This document shows, piece after piece, positions 34,782-42,874 of a stretch of 64,000 bases of DNA (the stretch's first letter is position 1; the number at the start of each line of letters is the position of its first letter). The notes beneath the pieces are model-generated. The model searched no databases, was not told the DNA's origin, and saw nothing but the letters and a program-made list of their open reading frames with translations. The stretch spans positions 178,501-242,500 of the forward strand of contig NZ_QQTO01000037.1 of NCBI RefSeq assembly GCF_003351345.1, given 5' to 3'. This stretch comes from Allobosea caraganae (GTDB taxonomy: Bacteria > Pseudomonadota > Alphaproteobacteria > Rhizobiales > Beijerinckiaceae). Made by a program: the position numbers and the translations under genes.

Positions 34782-35074
34782 GCGCTCAGGCTCCGCTTGC
34801 CCTGCTGGCGCTCGATGCGCATGCCCGGCGCCACCATGGTCAGGCAGGTCTGCACCGAGGCGACGCCGTCGACCTTGGCCAGGCAGTCGAAGCAGACGCC
34901 CATCAGGCAATAGGGCGCGCGCCGGCTCTGCGTCACCGGCGTGGTGCGCGACCACGCCTCTTTCTGCCGCAGCAGCACCGCCGCGACGCTCTCGCCGGGC
35001 TCGGCCGCGACGGGCGCGCCGTCGACATAGATGGTGATGGCCTCAGTGAGAGGCTCATGCAGCTTTCGGAACAT
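34778..35074 (-). CDS. Small 2Fe-2S ferredoxin-like subunit of the dehydrogenase
   Basis: The 98-residue protein carries C56-x4-C61-x2-C64-x12-C77, the plant-type 2Fe-2S pattern, after a short beta-rich N-terminal part. It corresponds to HcnA or the gamma subunit of D-hydroxyproline dehydrogenase. Its start lies 20 bp inside the upstream FAD gene, and its stop overlaps the next start by 4 bp. A TTG one codon upstream is a less likely start. Confidence 0.9.
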   Translation of the reverse strand: MFRKLHEPLTEAITIYVDGAPVAAEPGESVAAVLLRQKEAWSRTTPVTQSRRAPYCLMGVCFDCLAKVDGVASVQTCLTMVAPGMRIERQQGKRSLSA

Positions 35075-36173
35075 CAAAGCGCCTTTGGTGGAACGGGTCG
35101 AGCGAAGCCGGCAGGCTGCCGGCCGCGATGGCCTCAGCGAGCCCCGCAGCGTGAACCGCAGCGAGCGTGACGCCGGAATGGCAGAGCGCGACGAAGGCGC
35201 CGGGATGGCTCGGCGACTGCGCGTAGATCGGATAGCTGTCGGGCGTCATGATCCTCAGGCCGGCCCATTGCCGGACCAGCGCGACATCGGCCAAAGCCGG
35301 CACGAGCCTGATCGTCTTGCGGCTGAGCTTCGCCGCGGCCTCGCCGGTGGTCGAGACGTCGTAACCCGCCTCCTCCTGCGTCGCGCCGATCATCACCGTG
35401 CCCTCGCCGGTCTGGCGCAGCCCGCTCGCCGGCAGCGGCAGGAAGGGCGCCAGCCGCTCGGTGACCAAAATCTGCCCGCGCTGCGGCCGCACCGGAACGT
35501 CGAGCCCGACCTGCCGGGCCAGCGCCTGAGAGCCGAGCCCGGCCGCGATCACCAGCTTCGGCGCGGTGACCTGCTCGTTGCCGAAGCTGACGCGCAGACC
35601 TTCGCCGTCGCGGCGGATCTCGCGCACTGTCGCCCCGCTGCGGATCGCGCCGCCACGGCGGACCAGCCCGGCATGGAGCGCGCCCAGCAGCTTGAGCGGG
35701 TTCACATGACCGTCCAGCCGGCCGAAGCTGGCGCCCGCCACCTCCGGCCCCCACTGCACCTTCGGCAGCAGCTTCGACAGCGCGGCGCGGTCGAGCATCT
35801 CCCAATCGGCGTCTTCGCCGGCGAGCTGGTTGTGCAGGCGCTGCAATTGCAGCTTGCGCTTCTCGAACTCGTCCTCGCCCAGGCAGAAGGCCAGCCCACC
35901 ATTCTGCTCGTAGGTCAGGCCGATCCCCGTCGTCTCCGTCAGCTCGGCGACGAAATCCGGCCAGAGCGCGACGCTGCTGCGGGTCAGCTGCTGATAGGCG
36001 GGCATGTTCATGCCCTTGCCCTGCAGCCAGACCAGCCCGAAATTGGCCCGCGCGGCGCGGAAGTCGCCATCGTCGCCGTCGAGCAGCAGGACGCGCTGCC
36101 GCCGGGCCGCCAGCCCGTAGGCGATCGCGGCGCCGACCGTGCCTCCCCCGATGACGACGACGTCCGGCTGCAT
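35055..36173 (-). CDS. FAD-dependent oxidoreductase, D-amino acid dehydrogenase-like
   Basis: The 372-residue protein has V-I-G-G-G-T-V-G-A-A-I-A at its N terminus and a C-terminal H-S-G-V-T-L-A motif, the DadA/HcnC fold. It is the first gene of the operon 36173-to-30450. It is a distant paralogue of the FAD protein at 32254-33387, so two alternative catalytic subunits may share the electron-transfer pair. Its promoter region contains the 44-bp element shared with the binding-protein gene at 37377-38933. Confidence 0.9.
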   Translation of the reverse strand: MQPDVVVIGGGTVGAAIAYGLAARRQRVLLLDGDDGDFRAARANFGLVWLQGKGMNMPAYQQLTRSSVALWPDFVAELTETTGIGLTYEQNGGLAFCLGEDEFEKRKLQLQRLHNQLAGEDADWEMLDRAALSKLLPKVQWGPEVAGASFGRLDGHVNPLKLLGALHAGLVRRGGAIRSGATVREIRRDGEGLRVSFGNEQVTAPKLVIAAGLGSQALARQVGLDVPVRPQRGQILVTERLAPFLPLPASGLRQTGEGTVMIGATQEEAGYDVSTTGEAAAKLSRKTIRLVPALADVALVRQWAGLRIMTPDSYPIYAQSPSHPGAFVALCHSGVTLAAVHAAGLAEAIAAGSLPASLDPFHQRRFDVPKAA

Positions 36174-36221
36174 CGTTTTTCCTCTTGCCAGCTTCGAAGT
36201 TAGGGACCCATCTTCTATTTC

Positions 36222-36265
36222 GTCAAAGTCGTATTTCGGTCCCCTCTATTCGCACAGGTTATGGC
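36222..36265. promoter_or_regulatory. Duplicated 44-bp promoter element, copy 1
   Basis: Invariant blocks GTCAAAGTC, TTCGG, TATTCGC and GGTTATGGC occur here and at 38988-39031 with identical spacing; 32 of 44 positions match. Read leftwards, GTCAAAGTC supplies TTTGAC, a good -35 hexamer about 49 bp from the oxidoreductase start. The other blocks lie upstream like a LysR activation site. The element ends at the base before the divergent LysR start codon. Confidence 0.68.
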
Positions 36266-37183
36266 ATGGCGCGCCGCCTCAACCTTCGGCAGATCGAGGC
36301 CTTCAAGGCGGTGATCGAGCACGGCACCGTCAGCCGGGCAGCCGAGGTGATGAACGTCTCGCAGCCGGCGATGAGCAAGCTGATCGCGCATCTCGAGGAG
36401 GATACGGGCCTCAGGCTGTTCGACCGCCTCAAGGGCAGGCTCGCGCCGACGCAGCGCGGCATGCGGCTCTACGAGGAGATCGACCGCATCTTCGCCGGCC
36501 TCCGCCAGGTCGAGAACGCGGTCGACGCCATCCGCCGCGACGAGCAGGGCCGCCTGCTGGTCGGCGTCATGCCGGCTTTGTCCGGCTCCTTCATCCAGCA
36601 GGCGACCTCGAACTTCCTGCGCGTCCACCCCAACGTGTTCTGCTCGATCCAGTCGCGCAGCTCGCAATGGATCGCCGACGGGCTGGTGACGCGAAAGCTC
36701 GATGTCGGCCTGGTGATCTTCCCGATCGACAACCCCTACATCGTCACCGAGCCGATGATGGGGCACCCGGTCGTGTGCATCATGCCGCTCGGCCATCCGC
36801 TGGCGGCGAAGAGCGTGATCACGCCGGCCGATCTCAACGATGTGCCGTTCATCTCCTTCGATCCGGAGAGCCATACCAGCCAGCGCGTCATGAGCGTGCT
36901 GAAGGCGCATGAGGTCCGCTGCAACACGGTCCTGATCGCCAATGTCTCGCCGACCTTGTGCGAGTTCGTCGCGGCCGGCGTCGGCGTCTCGCTGGTGCAC
37001 CCGCTGATCGTCAGCGGCCTGCGCGGCCAGCTTGCGATCCGGCGCTTCGAGCCCGAGGTGCAGCTCGACTTCCAGCTCTGCCGCATCCGCGACAGCCGCA
37101 ACGCCCGCCTCGTCGACGCCTTCCTCGAACAGGCGCGGGAGACGGCCGCGCAGGTCTCGCGCACGCTGCTCGAAGCCGACTGA
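36266..37183 (+). CDS. LysR-family transcriptional regulator
   Basis: The 305-residue protein has the LysR helix-turn-helix (L-R-Q-I-E-A-F-K-A-V, T-V-S-R-A-A-E-V-M, S-Q-P-A-M-S-K-L-I) and a standard effector domain. The ATG at 36266 was preferred over a longer in-frame start at 36185 because the domain begins right after it. It is divergent from the FAD/ABC operon and adjacent to copy 1 of the 44-bp element. Control of both the operon and the binding-protein gene is therefore likely. Confidence 0.92.
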   Translation: MARRLNLRQIEAFKAVIEHGTVSRAAEVMNVSQPAMSKLIAHLEEDTGLRLFDRLKGRLAPTQRGMRLYEEIDRIFAGLRQVENAVDAIRRDEQGRLLVGVMPALSGSFIQQATSNFLRVHPNVFCSIQSRSSQWIADGLVTRKLDVGLVIFPIDNPYIVTEPMMGHPVVCIMPLGHPLAAKSVITPADLNDVPFISFDPESHTSQRVMSVLKAHEVRCNTVLIANVSPTLCEFVAAGVGVSLVHPLIVSGLRGQLAIRRFEPEVQLDFQLCRIRDSRNARLVDAFLEQARETAAQVSRTLLEAD

Positions 37184-37227
37184 CGAGATCAGGGTCAGGG
37201 CAGCGGCGATTTGCCAGAACCAAGCGC

Positions 37228-37334
37228 CGTCATCCCGGCCGTAGCGAAGCGGAGCGCCGGGATCCATCGTAGAGCGCCGGAGCCCTACGATGGATCCCGG
37301 AGCGGCGCGGCTTCGCCGCTTGTCCGGGATGACG
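37228..37334. repeat. Dispersed palindrome, family 3 copy b
   Basis: Outer arms CGTCATCCCGG and CCGGGATGACG and the inner CCGGGATCCATCG/CGATGGATCCCGG pair match copy a at 13811. Like that copy it lies between a rightward LysR gene and a leftward gene. The 193-bp gap holds nothing else recognisable. Confidence 0.75.
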
Positions 37335-37376
37335 CGGCGAGGTTTCCGCGCCATCCTCGCATGTCTTGCCCAATGC

Positions 37377-38933
37377 TCAGCGCGGCTTCACCGTCGTCAG
37401 CTCGGTGATCGGCGGCGCCAGGTTCATCGCGCCCTTGAGGTCGTAGCCGTAGTCGATGCGGTTGCTATGGGCCCAGACCTGGTTCAGGTCGAACAGCGGC
37501 ACCGCGCAGACGTCGTCGTGGATCTTGCGCTGCGCCTCCTTCCAGAAGGCCTTCTGCTTGTCCGGGTTGGGCTCGGTCCGGGCCGCCTCGATCTCGGCAT
37601 CGGCGACGGCGCAATGCGAGAAGTTGGTCACCGCGGTCGGCTTACTGACGTCGGCGCTCGAATGGTAGAACTCGCTGAGATAGGTGTCGGCGATCGGGAA
37701 GCGCGCCGCGCCGTAGAAGACCAGCGCGCTGGCGTTCTTGCGCGACTGGCTCTGGTAGGTCGGGTGGTCGACGACGCTCATGTCGAGCTTGATGCCGGCC
37801 TTGGCGAGCTGCGACTGGATGATCTCCATGATCGGCTGCTGCGCCGAGATGTTGGAGACCGTGACCTTCAGCGTGATGCCGTCCTTGTGCCCGGCCTCGG
37901 CCAGCAGCGCCTTGGCCTTGGCGGGGTCGAACGGGTAGTTCCCGGCCGTGCAATCCTCGCCGAGATAGCCGGGCGGCACCACCGAGCAGCCGCGCGGGCC
38001 GACATCCTTGCCGACATATTTCACGAGGTCGTCGACATTGATCGCGTAAGCGATGGCCTGGCGCACGCGCAGGTCGTCGAGCGGGGCGATGCTGCGGTTG
38101 ATGTGGAGCGTCCGGAACTCGCCGGGACGGAAGATGTCGACGTTGATGTTGCCGCGCCGGCGCGCCTGGTCGACCCAGCGCTGCTCGCGCTTGGCGTACA
38201 TCACGTCGAGCTCCCCGGAGGTGAAGGCGAGCTCGCGGGCGCTGTCGGACGGGATCATGCGGTACATGATCGTGTCGATCTTCGGCTTGCCGCGGAAATA
38301 GCCGGGATGGGCGACGAGCTTCACATATTGCTGGGTGACGTGCTCAGCGAAGGCGAAGGGCCCGGTGCCGACCGGGTTGGTGCCGAACCTGTCGCCGAGC
38401 TCCTCGGCCGCCTTCTTCGAGACGATGTTGCCGCCATGGTAGTTCGAGACCCGGCCGAGGAAGTTCACGTCGGTGTATTTCAGCGTGATGCGGACAGTGG
38501 TGTCGTCGAGCTTCTCGAGCTTGTCGATCGCGGCGAAGTCGGCCGAGAAGGTCGAGCGCTTCGGATCGGCCGAGCGGGTCAGCGAATAGACCACGTCGTC
38601 GGCGGTCAACTCGCCCCAGTTGCCGTGGAACTTGACGCCCTTGCGCAAATGGAAGGTCCAGACCTTGCCGTCCGGCGAGGTCTCCCAGCGCTCGGCCAGG
38701 TCGAGCTCGATGTCCTTCGGGTCGGCGCTTCCCGGCGGGAAGCGGACGAGGCCGTTATACATCCAGCCGACCAGCGCCTTGTCCGTCGTTTGGCTGGCGC
38801 GATGCGCGTCGAGGGTCGCGATATCCGAGCCGCCGGAGCTGATCTGGAGCGTGTTGTCCTGCGCCAGGGCCATGGTCGAGGCCATGACCGAGAACAGAAG
38901 AGCCACAGCAAGCCTGCGAGGACGTGACGGCAT
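37377..38933 (-). CDS. ABC transporter substrate-binding protein, DppA/OppA family
   Basis: The 518-residue exported protein has a signal peptide ending near T-M-A-L-A-Q, then the family 5 binding-protein fold with A-E-R-W-E-T-S-P-D-G-K-V-W-T-F and V-G-T-G-P-F segments. The ATG at 38931-38933 places the signal at the N terminus; the longer in-frame start is rejected. It is separated from the DppB/DppC permease genes by more than 4 kb but shares their promoter element. It is thus the likely binding component of that transporter. Confidence 0.92.
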   Translation of the reverse strand: MPSRPRRLAVALLFSVMASTMALAQDNTLQISSGGSDIATLDAHRASQTTDKALVGWMYNGLVRFPPGSADPKDIELDLAERWETSPDGKVWTFHLRKGVKFHGNWGELTADDVVYSLTRSADPKRSTFSADFAAIDKLEKLDDTTVRITLKYTDVNFLGRVSNYHGGNIVSKKAAEELGDRFGTNPVGTGPFAFAEHVTQQYVKLVAHPGYFRGKPKIDTIMYRMIPSDSARELAFTSGELDVMYAKREQRWVDQARRRGNINVDIFRPGEFRTLHINRSIAPLDDLRVRQAIAYAINVDDLVKYVGKDVGPRGCSVVPPGYLGEDCTAGNYPFDPAKAKALLAEAGHKDGITLKVTVSNISAQQPIMEIIQSQLAKAGIKLDMSVVDHPTYQSQSRKNASALVFYGAARFPIADTYLSEFYHSSADVSKPTAVTNFSHCAVADAEIEAARTEPNPDKQKAFWKEAQRKIHDDVCAVPLFDLNQVWAHSNRIDYGYDLKGAMNLAPPITELTTVKPR

Positions 38934-38987
38934 CCGCTTCACCCTTGTTTTCAGCAGTTTAGAGCGTGGATGGCCGATCCCTGTCCT

Positions 38988-39031
38988 GTCAAAGTCCGAA
39001 TTCGGGACATCGTATTCGCGAGGGTTATGGC
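38988..39031. promoter_or_regulatory. Duplicated 44-bp promoter element, copy 2
   Basis: It has the same block order and spacing as 36222-36265 and lies 55 bp upstream of the binding-protein start. In this copy, TCCGAATTCGGGA is also a near-perfect palindrome. The promoter reads leftwards with TTGACA as the -35 hexamer. Confidence 0.66.
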
Positions 39032-39160
39032 TGGCCAGCGCGAAGGCCAGCGTCGCGTCGCTGCGGAACCTCCTGCCACCCATGGTCGCACGGCCGGGGC
39101 ATGCGTGGGAACGACAGCCCTGACGGGCGCGTTCAAGGCCAGAACCCGGGAGAGATGACG

Positions 39161-39589
39161 ATGGAAACCCAAGAGCTGCATCGCGGCCGCCTGATCGACC
39201 ACATCCAGCTCGTGGTCAGCGATCTCGCCGCAAGCCGGCGCTTCTACGAGGCGATCTTCCAGGCGCTCGACATCCCCCAGGGCGGCAGCGCCGAGAGCTA
39301 TTTCTGGTTCGACGAGCTCTTCGTCTCGTCGCGCGACAGCGAGGCGGCGCAGGGACACCTGACCGGGCGCCATCACCTCGCCTTCCAGGCGCGCGATCGC
39401 GCGATGGTCGAGGCGTTCTACGAGGCCGGGCTGGCCCATGGCGGCAAGGACAATGGCGGGCCCGGCGAGCGGCCCTATCACCCCGGCTATTACGCCGCCT
39501 TCCTGCTCGACCCCGACGGCAACAACATCGAGGCCGTCCATCACGGCGAAGCCGAGCGCAGCGCGCCCTCGGTGAAGATCACCTTCTAG
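39161..39589 (+). CDS. VOC (glyoxalase/bleomycin resistance) family protein
   Basis: The 142-residue protein is a single vicinal-oxygen-chelate module pair. Metal ligands are expected at H (D-H-I-Q-L-V) near residue 16, H in R-H-H-L-A-F and E in N-N-I-E-A-V-H-H. The ATG at 39161 is placed six bases after GGGAGAG; an ATG at 39155 is too close. Members include lyases, dioxygenases and resistance proteins; function here is unknown. It is divergent from the binding-protein gene. Confidence 0.83.
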   Translation: METQELHRGRLIDHIQLVVSDLAASRRFYEAIFQALDIPQGGSAESYFWFDELFVSSRDSEAAQGHLTGRHHLAFQARDRAMVEAFYEAGLAHGGKDNGGPGERPYHPGYYAAFLLDPDGNNIEAVHHGEAERSAPSVKITF

Positions 39590-39612
39590 GACGCTTCCGG
39601 GCAACTCTCACC

Positions 39613-39691
39613 TCATTGCGAGCGCAGCGAAGCAACCCAGGGGGACCGGGTGAGCGAGACCCCCTGGGTTGCTTCGCTGCGCTCGCAATGA
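39613..39691. repeat. Dispersed palindrome, family 2 copy b
   Basis: Arms starting TCATTGCGAGCGCAGCGAAG and ending CTTCGCTGCGCTCGCAATGA are complementary over about 31 bp. It sits between the convergent VOC and gapR genes. Confidence 0.8.
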
Positions 39692-39756
39692 CGGGTGGGG
39701 TGTCGGAACGCTTCGATCCGATCGGAAAGCGCCCCAAACGCGGGCACCATCAAATG

Positions 39757-39788
39757 GCGCTGTGCAGGCCTCATGGCCTGCACAGCGC
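39757..39788 (-). terminator. Perfect hairpin downstream of gapR
   Basis: Arms GCGCTGTGCAGGCC and GGCCTGCACAGCGC pair perfectly over 14 bp around TCAT. The hairpin lies six bases after the gapR stop. The following minus-strand bases (CATTTGATGG) are only weakly thymidine-rich, so termination may be factor-aided. Confidence 0.6.
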
Positions 39789-39794
39789 TCAAAC

Positions 39795-40037
39795 TCAAAC
39801 GCTCTCGCCGACCGCCTGGAGGTAGAGGTCGAGGATCGCCTCCTCTTCCTTGCGCTCTTCCAGGTCGCGCTTGCGCAGCGCCACGACCTTGCGCAGCACC
39901 TTGACGTCGTAGCCGTTGCCCTTGGCCTCGGCATAGACCTCCTTGATGTCGTCGGCGATCGTCTTCTTCTCTTCCTCGAGCCGCTCGATGCGCTCGACGA
40001 TGCTCTTGAGCTGATCGCCCGCAACCGGATCGTCCAT
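39795..40037 (-). CDS. gapR: GapR-like DNA-binding protein (DUF2312/UPF0335)
   Basis: The 80-residue protein is almost all charged helix (E-R-I-E-R-L-E-E-E-K-K, D-I-K-E-V-Y-A-E-A-K-G-N-G-Y-D-V-K-V-L-R). It matches the DUF2312 family. In Caulobacter this protein (GapR) is an essential nucleoid protein that binds overtwisted, AT-rich DNA ahead of polymerases and aids topoisomerases. Length and sequence are typical. It is monocistronic with its own terminator hairpin. Confidence 0.88.
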   Translation of the reverse strand: MDDPVAGDQLKSIVERIERLEEEKKTIADDIKEVYAEAKGNGYDVKVLRKVVALRKRDLEERKEEEAILDLYLQAVGESV

Positions 40038-40129
40038 TCGAAAATCCTTCTCTCTGAATTCGGCCGGTCGGGTTCGCGCGGATAGGCCGTCGCGTCAAGC
40101 GGCAAGCCGTCGCGGCTGGGGAAAGCTGT

Positions 40130-40921
40130 TCATGACGCCCCGTCGCGAAGGGCCGCGACCACGGGCGGCACGATCCGCGCCAGCCTGAGGCCCCAGGCCC
40201 GCGCCGTCTCCGGGCTGGCGATCAGGTCCTGCCGGACCTCGATCAGCGCGTCGGGCAGGCCGCGGCGCGTGGCGTGGCGGTCGATCGTATCGCCGGGCAG
40301 GCCGCCATTATAGGGCTCGTTGTCGCCGACAACGAGATCGCCTTCGGCCTGCAGGGCCGCGATCAGCGCCTGCGCCAGCGCGCCCTCATGGTCCCAGAGC
40401 ACGCCGACATGCCAGGGCCGCGCCACCGCCTTCCAGAACGGCGTGAACGAATGGATCGAGACGATCGCCGGCAGGTGCCCGGTGGCGATGGCGGTCTCGA
40501 TCGCATCATCGATCGCCGCGTCATAGGGCGCGTAGTATTTGGCGACCCGCGCCGCGATCCCGGCCTCGTCGATGCGGGCATTGCCGGGCACGATCGCCCC
40601 ATCCGAGAGCCGCATCACCAGCGTCGGATCGTCGAGCCCGCGATTGGGATCGATCAGCAGGCGAGAGAAATTCGTCAGCAGCGCCGGGGCGCCGGTGGCA
40701 TGCGCCATCGCCCGCGTCAGCTCAGCCGCACCGATATCGTAGGCGATATGGCGTTCGAGTTGCTCGGGCGGCAGGCCGAGCGAATTCAGCTCGGGCGGCA
40801 TCGCGTTCGAGGCGTGGTCGCAGAGCAGCAGCATCCCCGTCGCCGGATCGCCGGAGATGATCTCAACCTCGCCCGGCGCGAGCGGCAACACGGATCCGGC
40901 AGCAAGGGAATCGGACCGCAT
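40130..40921 (-). CDS. N-formylglutamate amidohydrolase family protein
   Basis: The 263-residue protein has L-C-D-H-A-S-N near 33-39, the N-F-S-R-L-L-I-D-P-N-R segment near 84-94 and S-I-H-S-F-T-P, which supply the metal and substrate residues of the HutG-type zinc peptidase-like fold. Many members in this order act on N-formylglutamate or other N-acyl amino acids. No histidine-degradation genes are next to it. A paralogue lies at 55041-55961. Confidence 0.85.
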   Translation of the reverse strand: MRSDSLAAGSVLPLAPGEVEIISGDPATGMLLLCDHASNAMPPELNSLGLPPEQLERHIAYDIGAAELTRAMAHATGAPALLTNFSRLLIDPNRGLDDPTLVMRLSDGAIVPGNARIDEAGIAARVAKYYAPYDAAIDDAIETAIATGHLPAIVSIHSFTPFWKAVARPWHVGVLWDHEGALAQALIAALQAEGDLVVGDNEPYNGGLPGDTIDRHATRRGLPDALIEVRQDLIASPETARAWGLRLARIVPPVVAALRDGAS

Positions 40922-41047
40922 CGCCGCTCCAGAAAGTATGACTTAACGGACAAAACGGACGTGACGTCCGCTGCCCGCCGACTTAAAAGAGCACGCAACG
41001 AAAGTCGATGCGATCGACGCGGTCACGGGCGGAATGGCGGGGCGGAT

Positions 41048-42343
41048 TTGCAACACGATTCGGCTGAGAGCCTGCGCATCGCCCGCACCATCTTCGACGC
41101 CGCCGTCGGCCGCGCCCAACCCTCGGGCTGCCTGCCGGCGCATCTCCCCGCTCCGCCGCGCAAGGGCCGCCTCATCCTGCTCGCCGCCGGCAAGGCCGCC
41201 GGCAGCATGACGGCGCTGGCCGAGGCGCACTATCTCGATTCCGGCCTCGACCCTGCCCGGCTCGTCGGCCATGCCGTCGCCCGTCACGGCTACGAGACCA
41301 AGACGCGCCATATCCCGATGGTCGCCGCCGGCCACCCGGTGCCGGACCAGGGCAGCCTCGACAGCGCCGTGCGCGCACTCGAACTCGCGAAATCCGCCAC
41401 GGCCGATGACCTCGTGCTGGTGCTGCTCTCCGGCGGCGGCTCAGCCAACTGGGTCGCGCCGGCAGGCACTCTCACGCTCGCCGAGAAGCAGGCGGTCAAC
41501 AAGGCGCTGCTGCGCTCGGGCGCGCCGATCGGCGAGATGAACATCGTCCGCAAGCGGCTCTCGCGCATCAAGGGCGGCAGGCTGGCGCTTGCCGCCGCCC
41601 CCGCGCCGCTGCTGACCCTGGCGATCTCCGACGTGCCCGGCGATGAGCCGACGGCGATCGCCTCGGGCCCGACCGTGCCCGACCCCAGCACGATGGCCGA
41701 TGCCCGCGCCATCGTCGCCCGCTACGGGCTCGACCTTCCCCCGGCCGCGCGCGCCCTGCTCGACAATGAGGCCAGCGAGACGCCGAAGCCCGGCCACCCC
41801 GCCTTCGCCAACACGGAGTTCCGCATCATCGCTCGCCCGCATGACGCGATCGCGGCCGCCGTCGCGGCGGCCAAGGCGGCGGGCTACGAGACGATTGATC
41901 TCGGCCCCGATCTCGAGGGCGAAGCGCGCGACGTCGCCGCCGCGCATGCCGCGATGGCGCTCAAGCTCAAGGCCGAGGGCCGCCGCGCCGCGATCATCTC
42001 CGGCGGCGAGCTCACCGTAACCCTGCGCGGCAAGGGCCGCGGCGGGCCGAACCAGGAATATGCGCTGGCGCTCGCCGTCGCGCTCGACGGCGCCTCCGGC
42101 ATCGTCGGGCTCTCCGGCGACACCGACGGCACCGATGGCGGCGGCGGCGAGGCGACCGACCCGGCCGGCGCCGTGATCGACCCCACGACTTTGGCGCGCG
42201 CCAAGGCGCTCGGCCTCGTTCCCGCCCAATCTCTCGCCAATAACGATTCGACCGGCTTCTTCGAAGCGCTCGGCGATCTGCTGCGGACGGGGCCGACCTT
42301 GACCAATGTGAACGATTGCCGCGTCGTCCTGATCGATCCTTGA
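41048..42343 (+). CDS. ttuD: Glycerate 2-kinase type II (MOFRL family)
   Basis: The 431-residue protein has the N-terminal kinase-like motif A-A-G-K-A-A-G-S-M and L-L-S-G-G-G-S-A-N. The C-terminal MOFRL domain contains L-S-G-D-T-D-G-T-D-G. The family phosphorylates D-glycerate at position 2 (older name hydroxypyruvate reductase TtuD). No suitable ATG or GTG lies upstream in frame, so a TTG at 41048-41050 is taken as start. It could channel glycerate from the hydroxyacid pathways nearby into glycolysis. Its stop overlaps the next start as TGATG. Confidence 0.88.
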   Translation: MQHDSAESLRIARTIFDAAVGRAQPSGCLPAHLPAPPRKGRLILLAAGKAAGSMTALAEAHYLDSGLDPARLVGHAVARHGYETKTRHIPMVAAGHPVPDQGSLDSAVRALELAKSATADDLVLVLLSGGGSANWVAPAGTLTLAEKQAVNKALLRSGAPIGEMNIVRKRLSRIKGGRLALAAAPAPLLTLAISDVPGDEPTAIASGPTVPDPSTMADARAIVARYGLDLPPAARALLDNEASETPKPGHPAFANTEFRIIARPHDAIAAAVAAAKAAGYETIDLGPDLEGEARDVAAAHAAMALKLKAEGRRAAIISGGELTVTLRGKGRGGPNQEYALALAVALDGASGIVGLSGDTDGTDGGGGEATDPAGAVIDPTTLARAKALGLVPAQSLANNDSTGFFEALGDLLRTGPTLTNVNDCRVVLIDP

Positions 42344-42780
42344 TGCGTTTCCACCGCCCTGCCCTTTGCCTGGCCCTGCTGACGGCTGGCCTCTTGATGA
42401 GCGCGCCGGCCAAGGCCGACTTGCGCATGTGCAACACCACGGGCAGCCGCATCGGCGTCGCCATCGGCTATCGCGACGCGCAGGGCTGGGTCACCGAGGG
42501 CTGGTGGAACCTCTCGCCGCGCGGCTGCGAGACCCTGTTGCGCGGCACGCTGGCGGCGCGGTTCTACTACGTCTACGCGCTCGACTACGACAAGGGCGGC
42601 GAGTGGACCGGCAAGTCGGTCATGTGCACGCGCAACAAGGAATTCACCATCCGCGGCATCGAGGATTGCCTGGCCCGCGGCTTCGACCGCTCCGGCTTCT
42701 TCGAGGTCGACACCGGCGAGCAGAAGAGCTGGACGATCCAGCTCACCGACAACAACACCCCGGCCGCGCCGCGACCTTGA
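42343..42780 (+). CDS. Secreted DUF1036 protein
   Basis: The 145-residue protein has a signal peptide (cleavage near A-K-A-D-L) followed by a DUF1036 domain: L-R-M-C-N-T-T, V-A-I-G-Y-R, G-W-W-N-L-S-P-R-G-C-E and a later F-T-I-R-G-I-E-D-C. Four conserved cysteines may form disulphides in the periplasm. Function is unknown. It overlaps the glycerate kinase stop by one base and is probably co-translated. Confidence 0.85.
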   Translation: MRFHRPALCLALLTAGLLMSAPAKADLRMCNTTGSRIGVAIGYRDAQGWVTEGWWNLSPRGCETLLRGTLAARFYYVYALDYDKGGEWTGKSVMCTRNKEFTIRGIEDCLARGFDRSGFFEVDTGEQKSWTIQLTDNNTPAAPRP

Positions 42781-42804
42781 AACGGGTACCTCGCGTGGAC
42801 CCAC

Positions 42805-42851
42805 AGCCCTCATCTTGAGGAGCGCGGAGCGCGTCTCGAAGGATGAGGGCT
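42805..42851. repeat. Dispersed repeat, family 4 copy b
   Basis: Arms AGCCCTCATC and GATGAGGGCT enclose TTGAGGAGCGCGGAGCGCGTCTCGAAG, which has its own small palindrome GCGCGGAGCGCG. It lies between the convergent DUF1036 and hydrolase genes. Confidence 0.7.
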
Positions 42852-42874
42852 CAGGTATTCCCGCCCAAGCACCT

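Noticed and set aside
38970..39158. 62-codon frame reading through copy 2 of the 44-bp element
   Set aside because: No ribosome-binding site and no similarity to the LysR start that follows copy 1; the duplicated segment is better explained as a promoter.
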